From Bradyrhizobium sp. 132 (GTDB lineage: Bacteria; Pseudomonadota; Alphaproteobacteria; Rhizobiales; Xanthobacteraceae): a DNA stretch of 64,000 nt. The notes below the pieces were generated by a model that saw nothing but the letters and a program-made list of their open reading frames with translations, had not been told where the DNA came from and did no database searches. Position numbers and translations under genes: made by a program. Each line of letters begins with the position of its first letter. Within the stretch, counting starts at the first letter, position 1. The DNA lies in assembly GCF_023074185.1 (NCBI RefSeq), contig NZ_JADPKY010000090.1:1-64000 (forward strand), written 5' to 3'. Positions 27,495-36,176 of this stretch are shown piece by piece.

Positions 27495-28342
27495 CGCCAT
27501 TTCAGCAGCGCCTTTTCGAGCCGGCCGAGCAGCCAGGAAATCACCAGCCCTGTCGCCGAGAGCAGGAGAACGCCCGCAACGAGCCGGTCCGTCTGCATGA
27601 GATTTCCGGCGAGCAGGATCAGCGCGCCGATGCCATATTCGGCGCCGATCATTTCGGCAGACACCAGAAGGATCAGCGCGATCGCCGCAGTGATCCGAAA
27701 CCCGGCAAGGACGCCGGGAAGCGAGCCAGGCAGGATGATCTTGAGCACTATGGAGCGCCAGGAAAGTCCGAAGCTTTGTCCCATGCGGATCAGGCCGCGC
27801 GGAACATTGTCCACCGCACTGAATGTGCTGATCACGGTCGGCGAGAAGACGCCGAGGACGATAACGGCGGTCTTGGAACTCTCTCCGATGCCGAGCCATA
27901 CGATCAGCAACGGCAGGATGGCGATCATTGGAATGGGATAAAGCCCGGAGACGATGGGCAGCGCGCCGGCCCGGGCGATCGAGAAAACACCCATGGCGCA
28001 GCCGACGATCAGTCCCATGATCGTGCCGATGAGCCATCCGCTCGCCACGCGCGAGAGCGAAGCGGACACCTGGCTCGTGAAATCGTCGGCGGCCGCCATC
28101 TTGAGGAGTGCGCTTCCGACCTGAACCGGGCTGGGGAGGACCAACGGTGAAAGATATCCGGACGCTGCTGCCAGCTGCCAGATCGCCACAAGGCCGATGA
28201 TCGCCGCCCAGCCGATCCAGGCATTCGGCCGAGGGTCGAATCCGCCACCACGGAATCTGACGACCGCTTCCGGGCCTTCATCCTTAGAACCCGTGGAGTT
28301 GCGCTGGGACGCGTCCTGCACCAGTTTGAGTGCGCTAGACAT
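27491..28342 (-). CDS. ABC transporter permease, nitrate/sulfonate/taurine (SsuC/TauC) class
   Basis: This 283-residue inner-membrane permease has about six hydrophobic segments and the BPD_transp_1 EAA-like loop (GLSWRSIVLKIILPGSLPGVLAG, about residues 190-212). LSPLVLPSPVQVGSALL and PMIAILPLLIVWLGIGESSK are hallmark segments of SsuC/TauC/NrtB proteins. ATG 28342 was chosen with GAGG upstream; it overlaps the ATPase stop by several bases. It probably forms a homodimer pore with the ATPase and binding protein of this operon. Confidence 0.92.
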   Translation of the reverse strand: MSSALKLVQDASQRNSTGSKDEGPEAVVRFRGGGFDPRPNAWIGWAAIIGLVAIWQLAAASGYLSPLVLPSPVQVGSALLKMAAADDFTSQVSASLSRVASGWLIGTIMGLIVGCAMGVFSIARAGALPIVSGLYPIPMIAILPLLIVWLGIGESSKTAVIVLGVFSPTVISTFSAVDNVPRGLIRMGQSFGLSWRSIVLKIILPGSLPGVLAGFRITAAIALILLVSAEMIGAEYGIGALILLAGNLMQTDRLVAGVLLLSATGLVISWLLGRLEKALLKWR

Positions 28343-29108
28343 CGGCAACCTCGCGATCCGCCATCACGGCTTCTGCCTTGATCAGCGACCAGAGTTCATT
28401 GTGCAGTCTCGCCATTTCGGCCGCGGATTCCGGAAGCACACGCTGGTCGCGCGGGATGTCGACTGGGACGATCTTCTTGAGCCGGCCGGGCCTCCGCGAA
28501 AGCACGACGACCTTGTCTCCGACCCTCAGCGCCTCATCGAGGTTGTGTGTCACCCAGATGCCGGTGGCGGATTCGCGCCGGAAAATCTCGAGCAAGTCCT
28601 CGATCAGAAGGTCACGTGTCTGGGCGTCTAGCGCGGACAGGGGTTCGTCCAACAGCAACACCGCCGGGGTGACGGCAATCGCGCGCGCAATGCCGACACG
28701 TTGCTTCATGCCGCCCGATAGTTGCCCGGGCAAGGCCTCCGCGAAGTCCGAAAGCCCGCACATCGCTAGCGCGCGGCCGACGCGCGAGGCGAGTTCGCCT
28801 GCCGGAAGCTTGTGCTCTTCGAGCGCAAGGGCCACGTTTCCCCTGACCGTGCGCCAGGGCAACAAAGCGAAATCCTGGAACACGTAGGTCAGCGGATTGA
28901 GCGAACCCGCGGGAGGCGCCCCGCGCAGCCTGACTTCGCCGGATGAAGGCGCGATCAGCCCTCCGATGATGCCTAAAAGGGTCGATTTCCCGCAGCCCGA
29001 GGGACCAATCAGGCAGACCACCTCCCCGCTTTTGACATCAAAGCTGACGTTCTGAAGGGCATTGGTGCCGCCATACCAATGCGAGATCGCAGCAACCGAC
29101 AGATCCAT
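28335..29108 (-). CDS. ABC transporter ATP-binding protein, SsuB/TauB class
   Basis: This 257-residue ATPase has Walker A GPSGCGKST near residues 34-42, Q-loop TYVFQDFALLPWRTV, signature LSGGMKQR, Walker B LLLDEPLSALD and the switch His in WVTHNLDEAL. FQDFALLPWRTV and the downstream layout are typical of the nitrate/sulfonate/taurine importers. It overlaps the permease gene and follows the binding-protein gene by 41 bases, so all are co-transcribed. Confidence 0.94.
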   Translation of the reverse strand: MDLSVAAISHWYGGTNALQNVSFDVKSGEVVCLIGPSGCGKSTLLGIIGGLIAPSSGEVRLRGAPPAGSLNPLTYVFQDFALLPWRTVRGNVALALEEHKLPAGELASRVGRALAMCGLSDFAEALPGQLSGGMKQRVGIARAIAVTPAVLLLDEPLSALDAQTRDLLIEDLLEIFRRESATGIWVTHNLDEALRVGDKVVVLSRRPGRLKKIVPVDIPRDQRVLPESAAEMARLHNELWSLIKAEAVMADREVADV

Positions 29109-29149
29109 GGCTCGCTTCCTCTCTCGACTTCCTCAGGGAGGATCGACGG

Positions 29150-30166
29150 CTATTTAAAATTTTCCTTCACGACCTCTACGAAGGACGCATCGGCAACTTT
29201 GTCGACGGTGACGCCGGCATCGACAAAACCGCGGGCCTTGTACCAGTCGAGCTGCGCGGCGACGTTGGCGATATTGTAGCTGGCCTGCTTGTTGACATAG
29301 GGCAGGCCATCCATCACCACGGCCCGCGAGGTGTTGGTGTACTTTTCAATGATTGGGAAAAGCGCTTCAGCATCCTTGCCGAAGACATGCTTGCCACCGG
29401 CGTCGAGATGATTGAATGCGGCGTCGTATTCGGCCGTTGCGCGCTTATAGGCTTTGATGAAATGCTCGACCACGCTGCGGCGCTTGTCGATCATGTCCTT
29501 GGATGCGATGACGCCGGACACCTGCCACGGTGTTTCCGCCGCAACCCAACCAAGTAGTTTAACCGCGCCTCCCGCGCTCAGCGGATTGGCAACGAAGGAT
29601 GGCAACGCCGCAGCATCGACCGCGCCAGACTTGACGGCGCCAACCATGTTGGCGACCGACTGCAGTGGAACGACCGAAACGGCCTTGTTGTCCCAGCCAT
29701 ATTTGTCGGTAAGCATTCCAACATTGTAGTGGAACGTCGAACCGAGCTGCGTTACCCCGAAACGCTTGCCCGGCAAGTCCCTGATGCTCCTGAGGCCTTT
29801 GTCGTAGGCCTCGTTGGAAGCAACGAAACCGATGAACTTATAGCCACGCTCCTCCCAGGCTTCCCCTGCGATGATGCGCAACGTACCCCGACCGGCCAGA
29901 TTATACATGCCGGCCGTGAACCCGGTGACGCCGATATCGCAAGCGCCCGCCGAAACGGCCACGGCGACAGGCTGCGCGGCATCGAAATAGGCAAGGGTGA
30001 TGTCGAGCCCTTCGTCTGCGTAGTAGCCTTTCTCGACGGCAATGAAATTTGCGGCCGACGAGGTGAACCTCAACCCACAGACCTTCACGGGATCGGCTGC
30101 GTGGGCGATCGAAGCCAGAGTCGAGATCGCGCAGGCCACAAGCCCAGCAATCGTGCGGTTTCTCAT
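29150..30166 (-). CDS. ABC transporter substrate-binding protein, NMT1/SsuA-like
   Basis: The 338-residue periplasmic binding protein starts MRNRTIAGLVACAISTLASI with cleavage expected at AHA-AD. The body shows the SsuA/NMT1-like pattern: NFIAVEKGYYADEGLDITLA near residues 40-60, the GACDIGVTG loop, GKRFGVTQLGS and AVKSGAVDAAALPSFVAN. It is the first gene of the P450/ABC operon and defines what is imported; ligands in this family range from sulfonates and nitrate to pyrimidines and aromatic acids, so the ligand cannot be read from sequence. Confidence 0.92.
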   Translation of the reverse strand: MRNRTIAGLVACAISTLASIAHAADPVKVCGLRFTSSAANFIAVEKGYYADEGLDITLAYFDAAQPVAVAVSAGACDIGVTGFTAGMYNLAGRGTLRIIAGEAWEERGYKFIGFVASNEAYDKGLRSIRDLPGKRFGVTQLGSTFHYNVGMLTDKYGWDNKAVSVVPLQSVANMVGAVKSGAVDAAALPSFVANPLSAGGAVKLLGWVAAETPWQVSGVIASKDMIDKRRSVVEHFIKAYKRATAEYDAAFNHLDAGGKHVFGKDAEALFPIIEKYTNTSRAVVMDGLPYVNKQASYNIANVAAQLDWYKARGFVDAGVTVDKVADASFVEVVKENFK

Positions 30167-30209
30167 GAGAGATCCTCCCGTTTCCTTTTGGTTGGTTGGA
30201 AACAGAGAA

Positions 30210-30221
30210 GCCTGCTCAGGC
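30210..30221. promoter_or_regulatory. Inverted repeat GCCTG-CT-CAGGC between SBP and lysR genes
   Basis: A 12-base inverted repeat lies in the divergent intergenic region, 44 bases upstream of the SBP start and just before a TTGACA (30225-30230) that could be the lysR -35 box. It is a candidate second regulator contact. Confidence 0.4.
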
Positions 30222-30252
30222 CTATTGACACAATGAAAGCTTTTGCCATCTT

Positions 30253-30271
30253 CTATGCCTTGAAGGCATAG
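30253..30271. promoter_or_regulatory. Perfect 19-base palindromic LysR-type operator
   Basis: CTATGCCTT-G-AAGGCATAG is a perfect palindrome containing T-N(11)-A spacing as in LysR recognition boxes. It lies 15 bases before the lysR start and 87 bases upstream of the SBP start, so binding could repress lysR and activate the P450/ABC operon. Confidence 0.7.
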
Positions 30272-30285
30272 CAGTTGGTGACGAC

Positions 30286-31239
30286 ATGACTGCCGACAGG
30301 ACGAGTGAAGATTCCGTCGAATACGGACAAGTCAGGAAGACCGCTGCGGACAGGCGGCGCCTGAGCCTCCGCCAGATTGAGGTGTTCCGGGCGGTTATGG
30401 CGTCAGGCACCTTGAATGGCGCGGCCAAAGTCCTGGCCACCACGCAGCCCAGCGTTTCGCGCATCGTGCAGCGTTGCGAGGACATTCTCGGTTTGACCCT
30501 GTTCAAGCGAACCAAGGGGCGGCTTGTCCCCACGGGGGAGGCCATTCGGCTGCTGGGTTTGGCAAGCAAGGTCTTCGATGAGCTGGACGAGCTAGGGAAT
30601 GCGGTTGAGCGCCTCGTCAACGGAGACGGAGGACTATTTCGAATCGGCGCCACCGGCAGCCCGGGTCGTGCGGTGGTGCCCAACGTCATCGCCCGCATGC
30701 ACGAGGCCCTTCCGAAGCTGCAGTTTCATATCGATGTTCTGATGTTGGAGCAGATCATCGACTACCTGCTCCTCCAAAAGGGAGAGTGTGTAGTTTCTAT
30801 CTTTCCAGTAGCTCACCCTTTGATCGAAAGCGTGCCCGTGCGTCCATGCAAACTCGTTGCGCTTGTTCCGTCTGCTGATCCGTTGGCGGCTTTCGACAAA
30901 CTGACGGCTACGGACCTCAAGGACAAGTTCTTGATCCTTTTTGAGCCTCATACGCCCCACGGCTCGATCGCGGAAAAGCAGTTTAGAGAAATTGGGATCG
31001 AGCCGCACGTTGGCATACGGGTCCGCCATATCGAAACGGCGATAGGCCTTGTGCACGAAGGCGTTGGGATAGCAATCGTCGACGATGTCGCGGTAGTCGG
31101 TGAGACCGGCCGACGCTTCAGCACGATAGACATCGATGGCAGTCCGGCCCTTTCGGTGCATCTGAGCTGGAACCGTGAACAGTCGCAGTCGCAGATGTTT
31201 CGGCATTTCAGGCGGCTGCTTCACCTACCCGCGCAATGA
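30286..31239 (+). CDS. LysR-family transcriptional regulator of the P450/ABC operon
   Basis: The 317-residue protein has an N-terminal winged HTH (SLRQIEVFRAVMASGTLNGA, then TTQPSVSRIVQRCEDILGL, about residues 25-75) and a C-terminal inducer-binding domain. It is divergent from the ABC/P450 operon with a perfect palindrome in the shared promoter, so it very likely controls that operon in response to the imported compound or a metabolite. Its codon use is less GC-rich than flanking housekeeping genes. The start ATG at 30286 has no strong Shine-Dalgarno (GGTGACG). Confidence 0.93.
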   Translation: MTADRTSEDSVEYGQVRKTAADRRRLSLRQIEVFRAVMASGTLNGAAKVLATTQPSVSRIVQRCEDILGLTLFKRTKGRLVPTGEAIRLLGLASKVFDELDELGNAVERLVNGDGGLFRIGATGSPGRAVVPNVIARMHEALPKLQFHIDVLMLEQIIDYLLLQKGECVVSIFPVAHPLIESVPVRPCKLVALVPSADPLAAFDKLTATDLKDKFLILFEPHTPHGSIAEKQFREIGIEPHVGIRVRHIETAIGLVHEGVGIAIVDDVAVVGETGRRFSTIDIDGSPALSVHLSWNREQSQSQMFRHFRRLLHLPAQ

Positions 31240-31352
31240 GGGACGACACCTGCCAGCACGCACTCGACATGCCAGCCGGAATCCGCCACCTGGACTTTCG
31301 CCGCCGGCGGTCCTTCTCGATACTGACTAATTTTCTTCTTAGTTTTGACGAT

Positions 31353-31442
31353 TGGCGGAGAGAGTGGGATTCGAACCCACGGTACGGTTTCCCGCACACA
31401 CGCTTTCCAAGCGTGCGCCTTAAGCCACTCGGCCATCTCTCC
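31353..31442 (-). tRNA. tRNA-Ser (anticodon GGA)
   Basis: The minus strand reads GGAGAGATGGCCGAGTGG at the 5' end and closes with TCTCTCC-G-CCA, so the acceptor stem is complete and CCA is encoded. The anticodon stem-loop CACGC-TTGGAAA-GCGTG gives anticodon GGA (31406-31408). A long variable arm (TGTGCGGGAAACCGTACC region) and GGTTCGAATCC T-arm fit serine tRNA. Its 3' end faces the P450/ABC region. Confidence 0.95.
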
Positions 31443-31639
31443 GGAGCGCACTCTCTTGAAGGGGCGCCGATGATTTTGCAAGGGATCGCGGGGAAATCGG
31501 GTGAAATTTCCGTAAGATCTTGTATTTCATAGATAATATCGGACGCGGCCTCAGCGCTCGGAACCCGCTACGGGCCGAACCGGCGGCGGGTTTGGTGCGA
31601 CGATTCACTTGAAAATGCCCAACCACGACCGGGAGCACC

Positions 31640-31981
31640 ATGACCATCCGTAACGCCATCATCGCGATGAGCCTGATTTCGGCCCTTGCCGCCGCCGTCG
31701 CCGGACCGGCCGCTGCACAAATCTGCACCCGGCAAGGGGTCGACGTGAGCTGCGACGACGGACGGCGCGGGATGCTTTCGGGCGATGCCATCCTCTGGCC
31801 CGACGGCACGCGCTCGAGCTCGACGCCGCACCAGAGCGTAATCATCGGCAACAAAAGCTCAGTGCATGTCGGGCCTGGCGTGTTTGTCGGCCAGGGCAAG
31901 GGCATGGTGCCGCTGGACGATCCGAACGCGCCGAACAAGCGGCAGTGCGCGATTTTGGAGGGCGTGTCGTATTGCTACTGA
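31640..31981 (+). CDS. Small exported hypothetical protein (113 aa)
   Basis: The protein begins with a clear signal peptide (MTIRNAIIAMSLISALAAAV, cleavage near AAA-QI). The mature part has paired Cys residues (QICTRQGVDVSCDDGRRG and a terminal CAILEGVSYCY) that may form disulfides in the periplasm. I do not recognise a domain; similar short exported proteins are common in Bradyrhizobium. GGGAGCACC precedes the ATG. Confidence 0.72.
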   Translation: MTIRNAIIAMSLISALAAAVAGPAAAQICTRQGVDVSCDDGRRGMLSGDAILWPDGTRSSSTPHQSVIIGNKSSVHVGPGVFVGQGKGMVPLDDPNAPNKRQCAILEGVSYCY

Positions 31982-32034
31982 AGGGCTGTAGCCACTCACC
32001 TCGGCCCTTCCCATAAGAATCGGGCGAGCAAGAG

Positions 32035-33498
32035 CTAAATCAACCGCACACCTGAGATCGCGGACTTCAGCCAGCGCAACGCCTGAGGCGGCTGTGCTTC
32101 GAGCGGCGCCACCGCGGCCTTTTCGGTCCGGCACTTCTCCAGCTGGGCGACAAAATCCGCCGACCATCGCTGGATGGTGTGGCCGCGCAGCTTCTTCATC
32201 ATCGCTTCCCAGCGCATCTTGCGCTCGGTGAGCGGCATCGCGGCCGCGACCGCGATCGCGCGCGCCATGCCGTCGATGTCGTGCGGATTGACCAGGAGGG
32301 CAGTGTCGAGTTCGTTGGCCGCGCCGGCGAATTTCGACAGCACCAGCACGCCGGGATCGGCCGGATTTTGCGCGGCGACGTATTCCTTGGCCACCAGATT
32401 CATGCCGTCATGCAGCGGCGTCACCACGCCGATCTGCGCGGTGCGGTAGAGACCCGAGAGCACGGCCTGGCTAAATCCCTTGTTGAGATAGCGGATCGGT
32501 GTCCAGTCGGCCTCGCCGTGGCGCCCGTTCACGTCGGACACGAGACGCGCGACCTCGCTCTGGAGATTGCCATAGGCCTCGATCGCACCGCGCGAGGGAT
32601 TTGCGATCTGCAACAGCGAGATGCTGCGCGCAAACTGCGGATGCTCGGTCCAGAGCCGGTCGAATGCGCTGATGCGGTTGACGAGGCCCTTGGAATAGTC
32701 GAGCCGGTCGACGCCGATTGCCAGCCGCTCGCCGTTGAGGCTGCGGCGCAGCCGCGACACGTCCGGATGCGAAACCGACTTCGCCGCGTATTGCGCGAAC
32801 TTCTCGGCATCGATGCCGATCGGAAAGACTTCGCAACGAGTTCGGCCATACTGCGAAATCGCGACCCCGTCCTCGACAACGAGGCCCAGTTCGCCCGCCA
32901 CATAGCCGAGAAAATTCTGGCAATCGTCATTGGTCTGGAAGCCGAGCAGATCGTAGGCCAGCATCGCCGTGATCAGCTCGCGATGATTGGGCACGCCCTG
33001 CATCACCGCGGCGACCGGCCACGGCGTGTGCAGGAAGAAGCCGATCGGGTCATCGACGCCGAGATGGCGCAGTTCCGCGCCGAGCGCGAGGAAATGATAG
33101 TCCTGCACCCAGAACGCCGTTTGTGCTTTCCGGAAGCGCATCAAGGCGCGCGCCATGAAGGCGTTGACCTCGCGATAGCTCACATAGTCATCACGCGAGA
33201 CGCGGATCAGGTCGCTGCGCGAGTGCAGCGCCGGCCACAAGGCTGAGTTGGCAAAGCCTTCGTAATAGCCGCCATAATGCGCCGCCGGCAGATCCAGCGT
33301 TGCGATCGCACCCGAACCCAGTGCTTCAATCTCGGCAAACGGTTCCTTTTGATGGCCATCCCGCACGCGACCTGAGGAACCCACCCAGATTGCGCCTGAA
33401 TTCTCAACGACCGGAAGCAACGCAGCCGCGAGCCCGCCCGTCATCGGCTCGTTAGGTTTGCCGCGCGCAACACGATTTGAAACGACGATTAAGTTCAC
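32035..33498 (-). CDS. otsA: Trehalose-6-phosphate synthase OtsA
   Basis: OtsA (glycosyltransferase family 20) joins UDP-glucose and glucose-6-phosphate into trehalose-6-phosphate, a stress protectant precursor. The 487-residue protein has NLIVVSNRVARGK at the start, WVQDYHFLALGAELR, FFLHTPWP, the glucose-binding IGVDRLDYSKGL and DGMNLVAKEYVA near the end. The GTG at 33498 was chosen because AGGAGG lies nine bases before it; an ATG at 33519 would place that site inside the gene. A stress-type promoter candidate lies at 33532-33556. otsB is upstream on the same strand. Confidence 0.96.
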   Translation of the reverse strand: MNLIVVSNRVARGKPNEPMTGGLAAALLPVVENSGAIWVGSSGRVRDGHQKEPFAEIEALGSGAIATLDLPAAHYGGYYEGFANSALWPALHSRSDLIRVSRDDYVSYREVNAFMARALMRFRKAQTAFWVQDYHFLALGAELRHLGVDDPIGFFLHTPWPVAAVMQGVPNHRELITAMLAYDLLGFQTNDDCQNFLGYVAGELGLVVEDGVAISQYGRTRCEVFPIGIDAEKFAQYAAKSVSHPDVSRLRRSLNGERLAIGVDRLDYSKGLVNRISAFDRLWTEHPQFARSISLLQIANPSRGAIEAYGNLQSEVARLVSDVNGRHGEADWTPIRYLNKGFSQAVLSGLYRTAQIGVVTPLHDGMNLVAKEYVAAQNPADPGVLVLSKFAGAANELDTALLVNPHDIDGMARAIAVAAAMPLTERKMRWEAMMKKLRGHTIQRWSADFVAQLEKCRTEKAAVAPLEAQPPQALRWLKSAISGVRLI

Positions 33499-33531
33499 AG
33501 GTCGTCCCCTCCTGTTCATTCCACCCCATTT

Positions 33532-33556
33532 AACTGCCGTTCATCAATATGGTTCC
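33532..33556 (-). promoter_or_regulatory. Candidate EcfG (general stress) promoter of otsA
   Basis: On the minus strand GGAAC (33552-33556, followed by C) is 16 bases from AGTT (33532-33535). The rhizobial EcfG consensus is GGAAC-N16/17-CGTT, so the -10 has one mismatch. It lies 34 bases upstream of the otsA GTG. Confidence 0.5.
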
Positions 33557-33739
33557 TGATCATCATTTCTTCGGATTGAAACCAAAATCAGGCGCGCGCA
33601 TTGGAACCAGTTTTTCCTGATGGGAACATGCCGATTTCGTTCAACAAAAACCGGTTTGGTGGCCGGGACATGCAGCACGAATAGCGCGCGCACCGGAACC
33701 ATTGCGAGCGCCCAAATGTGGCTTCGAGATGTCGGTGCC

Positions 33740-34561
33740 TTATTCCAATCTTGTGTCGTCGAGCAGACGCGCGAGGAATGTGCGCACATCGTTCGGCGCA
33801 TCGAAATGGCCGTCGACGCCGATGGCGCGGCGGCCCACCGAGAACGAGAGCCCGTTCATGTCGGGCATGATCGCGAACACGGTCTCGTCGGTGACGTCGT
33901 CGCCGATGAAGATCGGGCGGCGCCCCTTGAATGGCTCGTGCGTCATCAACTCGCGCACGCCGGTCGCCTTGGTGAAACCGGAATGCTTGATCTCGCAGAC
34001 GAACTTGCCCGGCAGCACCTCGATCGGCGCATTGGGCAGATCGGCGCGGATCAGCGAAACGGATTCATAGATCGCTTTCTCCGCATGCGGCGCGAGGCGG
34101 TAGTGCAGCGCCAGCGAATAACCCTTGTCCTCGAGCAGAATGCCGGGACTGAGCTTGGCAACCGCTGCGAGCCGCCGCTTCAACTCCTTGTCCAGCGGCG
34201 GCGCGCTGACGGCATCGGCTTCGTTATCCACCGAAAGCCGCATCTCCGCGCCGTGGCCGGCGACGGCGCGAAATACATCGGGCGCGAAGATCAGATCGAT
34301 GTCGTTGAGCGAACGGCCGCTGACCATCGCCAGCGCGCCCGACGTGCGCTCCGTCAGCCGGTTCAGCGTTTCCGACAGGCTTGGCGGCACCCACACCTCA
34401 CGCGGCGTCGGCATCAGGTCGAGCAGCGTCCCGTCGATGTCGAGCAGAATCGCTGTCTCGTTGAGATGCGGCACGAGTGCGTGAGGCACCGGCACCGCAT
34501 CGGGCGCTTCAATGTCGACCATGGTGCGCTTTTGATCCAGTTCAGCCAGTTCCGATTTCAT
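33740..34561 (-). CDS. otsB: Trehalose-phosphatase OtsB
   Basis: OtsB dephosphorylates trehalose-6-phosphate to trehalose. The 273-residue HAD-family enzyme shows the nucleophile motif LLDIDGTLLDLMPTP (about residues 38-52), VSGR, the AGHGAEMR cap segment, and the metal-binding FIGDDVTDE near 220. It begins three bases after the MFS transporter stop, so the two are one operon that probably uses the EcfG-type promoter at 36149-36173. otsA follows 241 bases later with its own promoter candidate. Confidence 0.95.
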   Translation of the reverse strand: MKSELAELDQKRTMVDIEAPDAVPVPHALVPHLNETAILLDIDGTLLDLMPTPREVWVPPSLSETLNRLTERTSGALAMVSGRSLNDIDLIFAPDVFRAVAGHGAEMRLSVDNEADAVSAPPLDKELKRRLAAVAKLSPGILLEDKGYSLALHYRLAPHAEKAIYESVSLIRADLPNAPIEVLPGKFVCEIKHSGFTKATGVRELMTHEPFKGRRPIFIGDDVTDETVFAIMPDMNGLSFSVGRRAIGVDGHFDAPNDVRTFLARLLDDTRLE

Positions 34562-34564
34562 AGT

Positions 34565-36052
34565 CTACTCCATAGATGCAAGCGGCCGCGCGATTTCTTC
34601 GAGCGATTTGCGTTCCGCTGAGACGGCATAGCGCCATGCCACGATCGCGGCCGCGATCATCAGGAATGACCCCAGCAAATAGCCGGCGAACACGCTGGTG
34701 CGTGATCCCGTGTCGATCAGCGCGCCGAATAGCGCGGGGCCGATCACGCCGCCTATGCCGGTGCCGACCGCGTAGAAGACCGCGATCGCCAGCGCGCGGA
34801 CCTCCAGGGGGAACGTCTCGCTGACTGTGAGATAAGCGGCGCTCGCTGCGGGCGAGGCAAAGAAGAAGATCACCATCCAGGCGATAGTCTGTCCCTGTGC
34901 GCTCAGCGCACCGATCGAAAACAGATAGCCGGACAGCGCCAGCAACAGGCCCGACGCGCCATAGGTGAACATGATCATGATGCGGCGGCCGAGCGTATCG
35001 AACAGCCGGCCGAGCAGCAGCGGACCAAGGAAATTGCCGGCGGCGAAGGGGAGCAGATACCAGCCGACATGATCGGCGCTGATCCCGTAAAAATCGGTCA
35101 GCACCAGCGCGAAGGTGAAGAAGATGGCATTGTAGAAGAAGGCCTGCGCGATCATCAGCACGAGGCCGACCATCGCCCGCTGGCGATAGACCGAGAACAG
35201 CGTGTGCACGACCTCCCGGATCGGCGTGTGATCGCGCATCTTCAGCCGGATCTTGGTGAAGCGCCCGTCGCTCGTATCCTGGTCGCGCCCGATCACCGAG
35301 CGCTCGATCTCGTCGACGATCTTGTGGGCCCGGTCGGGATGACCGTGGATCATCAGCCAGCGCGGACTCTCCGGAATCCACATCCGCATCAAGAGCACGA
35401 CGAGACCGATGGCCGCGCCGATGAGATAAGCAAGACGCCAGCCGAGATCGGGACCGATCACAGCGGGATCGAGCAGCACGATGGCCGCCACCGCGCCCAT
35501 GGCAGCACCGATCCAGAAGCTGCCATTGATGACGAGATCGGTCCAGCCGCGATAGCGCGCCGGTACCAGTTCCTGGATGGTCGAATTGATCGCGGTGTAT
35601 TCGCCGCCGATGCCCGCGCCGGTGAGGAAGCGAAACAGCGCATAGCTCGCGACGTTCCATGACAGAGCCGTCGCGGCCGTTGCCGAGAGATAGAGCGCAA
35701 GCGTGATGAAGAACAGCTTCTTGCGGCCGATGCGGTCGGTCAGCCAGCCGAAACCGAGCGCGCCGAGCACAGCACCCGCAAGATAGGCGGAATTGGCAAC
35801 GCCGAGATCGAGATTGGAGAAACGCATCGTGGGACTCTGCTTCAGCGCGCCGGAGAGCGCGCCGGCCAGCGTCACCTCGAGGCCATCCAGAATCCAGGTG
35901 ATGCCGAGCGCGAGCACGACGCGCGTGTGAAAGCCGCTCCACGGCAGCGCGTCGAGTCGCGAGGGAATGCTGGTCTCGATGATGCGATCGACCGCAGCCG
36001 CCGTGGAGACCACAGGTCCATCATTCGGCGCTGCGCTTCGCTGCAATTCCAT
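34565..36052 (-). CDS. MFS transporter (sugar/metabolite porter type)
   Basis: The 495-residue inner-membrane protein has about 12 hydrophobic segments, the MFS motif GWLTDRIGRKK between TM2 and TM3, the sugar-porter-like IPESPRWLM after TM6 and a second GRLFDTLGRR loop between TM8 and TM9. Its partner genes make trehalose, so a sugar or compatible solute is a possible substrate, but this is inference. ATG 36052 (MELQRSAAPND) was preferred; an in-frame GTG at 36088 is an alternative, neither with a good Shine-Dalgarno. It is co-directional with otsB, three bases apart. Confidence 0.88.
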   Translation of the reverse strand: MELQRSAAPNDGPVVSTAAAVDRIIETSIPSRLDALPWSGFHTRVVLALGITWILDGLEVTLAGALSGALKQSPTMRFSNLDLGVANSAYLAGAVLGALGFGWLTDRIGRKKLFFITLALYLSATAATALSWNVASYALFRFLTGAGIGGEYTAINSTIQELVPARYRGWTDLVINGSFWIGAAMGAVAAIVLLDPAVIGPDLGWRLAYLIGAAIGLVVLLMRMWIPESPRWLMIHGHPDRAHKIVDEIERSVIGRDQDTSDGRFTKIRLKMRDHTPIREVVHTLFSVYRQRAMVGLVLMIAQAFFYNAIFFTFALVLTDFYGISADHVGWYLLPFAAGNFLGPLLLGRLFDTLGRRIMIMFTYGASGLLLALSGYLFSIGALSAQGQTIAWMVIFFFASPAASAAYLTVSETFPLEVRALAIAVFYAVGTGIGGVIGPALFGALIDTGSRTSVFAGYLLGSFLMIAAAIVAWRYAVSAERKSLEEIARPLASME

Positions 36053-36148
36053 CGCGTTGTTGCATCTGACCAATGGACGCCCCGGCACGGGAGGTGGACG
36101 CGGTCGATCCGATCAAAGGGGTGCGGCATTCCGCCTGCCACCTGCGAC

Positions 36149-36173
36149 AACGTCTGCGGCGAGGGCAGGTTCC
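36149..36173 (-). promoter_or_regulatory. Consensus EcfG-type promoter driving MFS-otsB
   Basis: The minus strand reads GGAAC (36169-36173), 16 bases, CGTT (36149-36152), an exact match to the EcfG (PhyR-controlled general stress sigma factor) consensus known from Bradyrhizobium. It lies about 97 bases upstream of the MFS ATG. Confidence 0.7.
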
Positions 36174-36176
36174 CTT

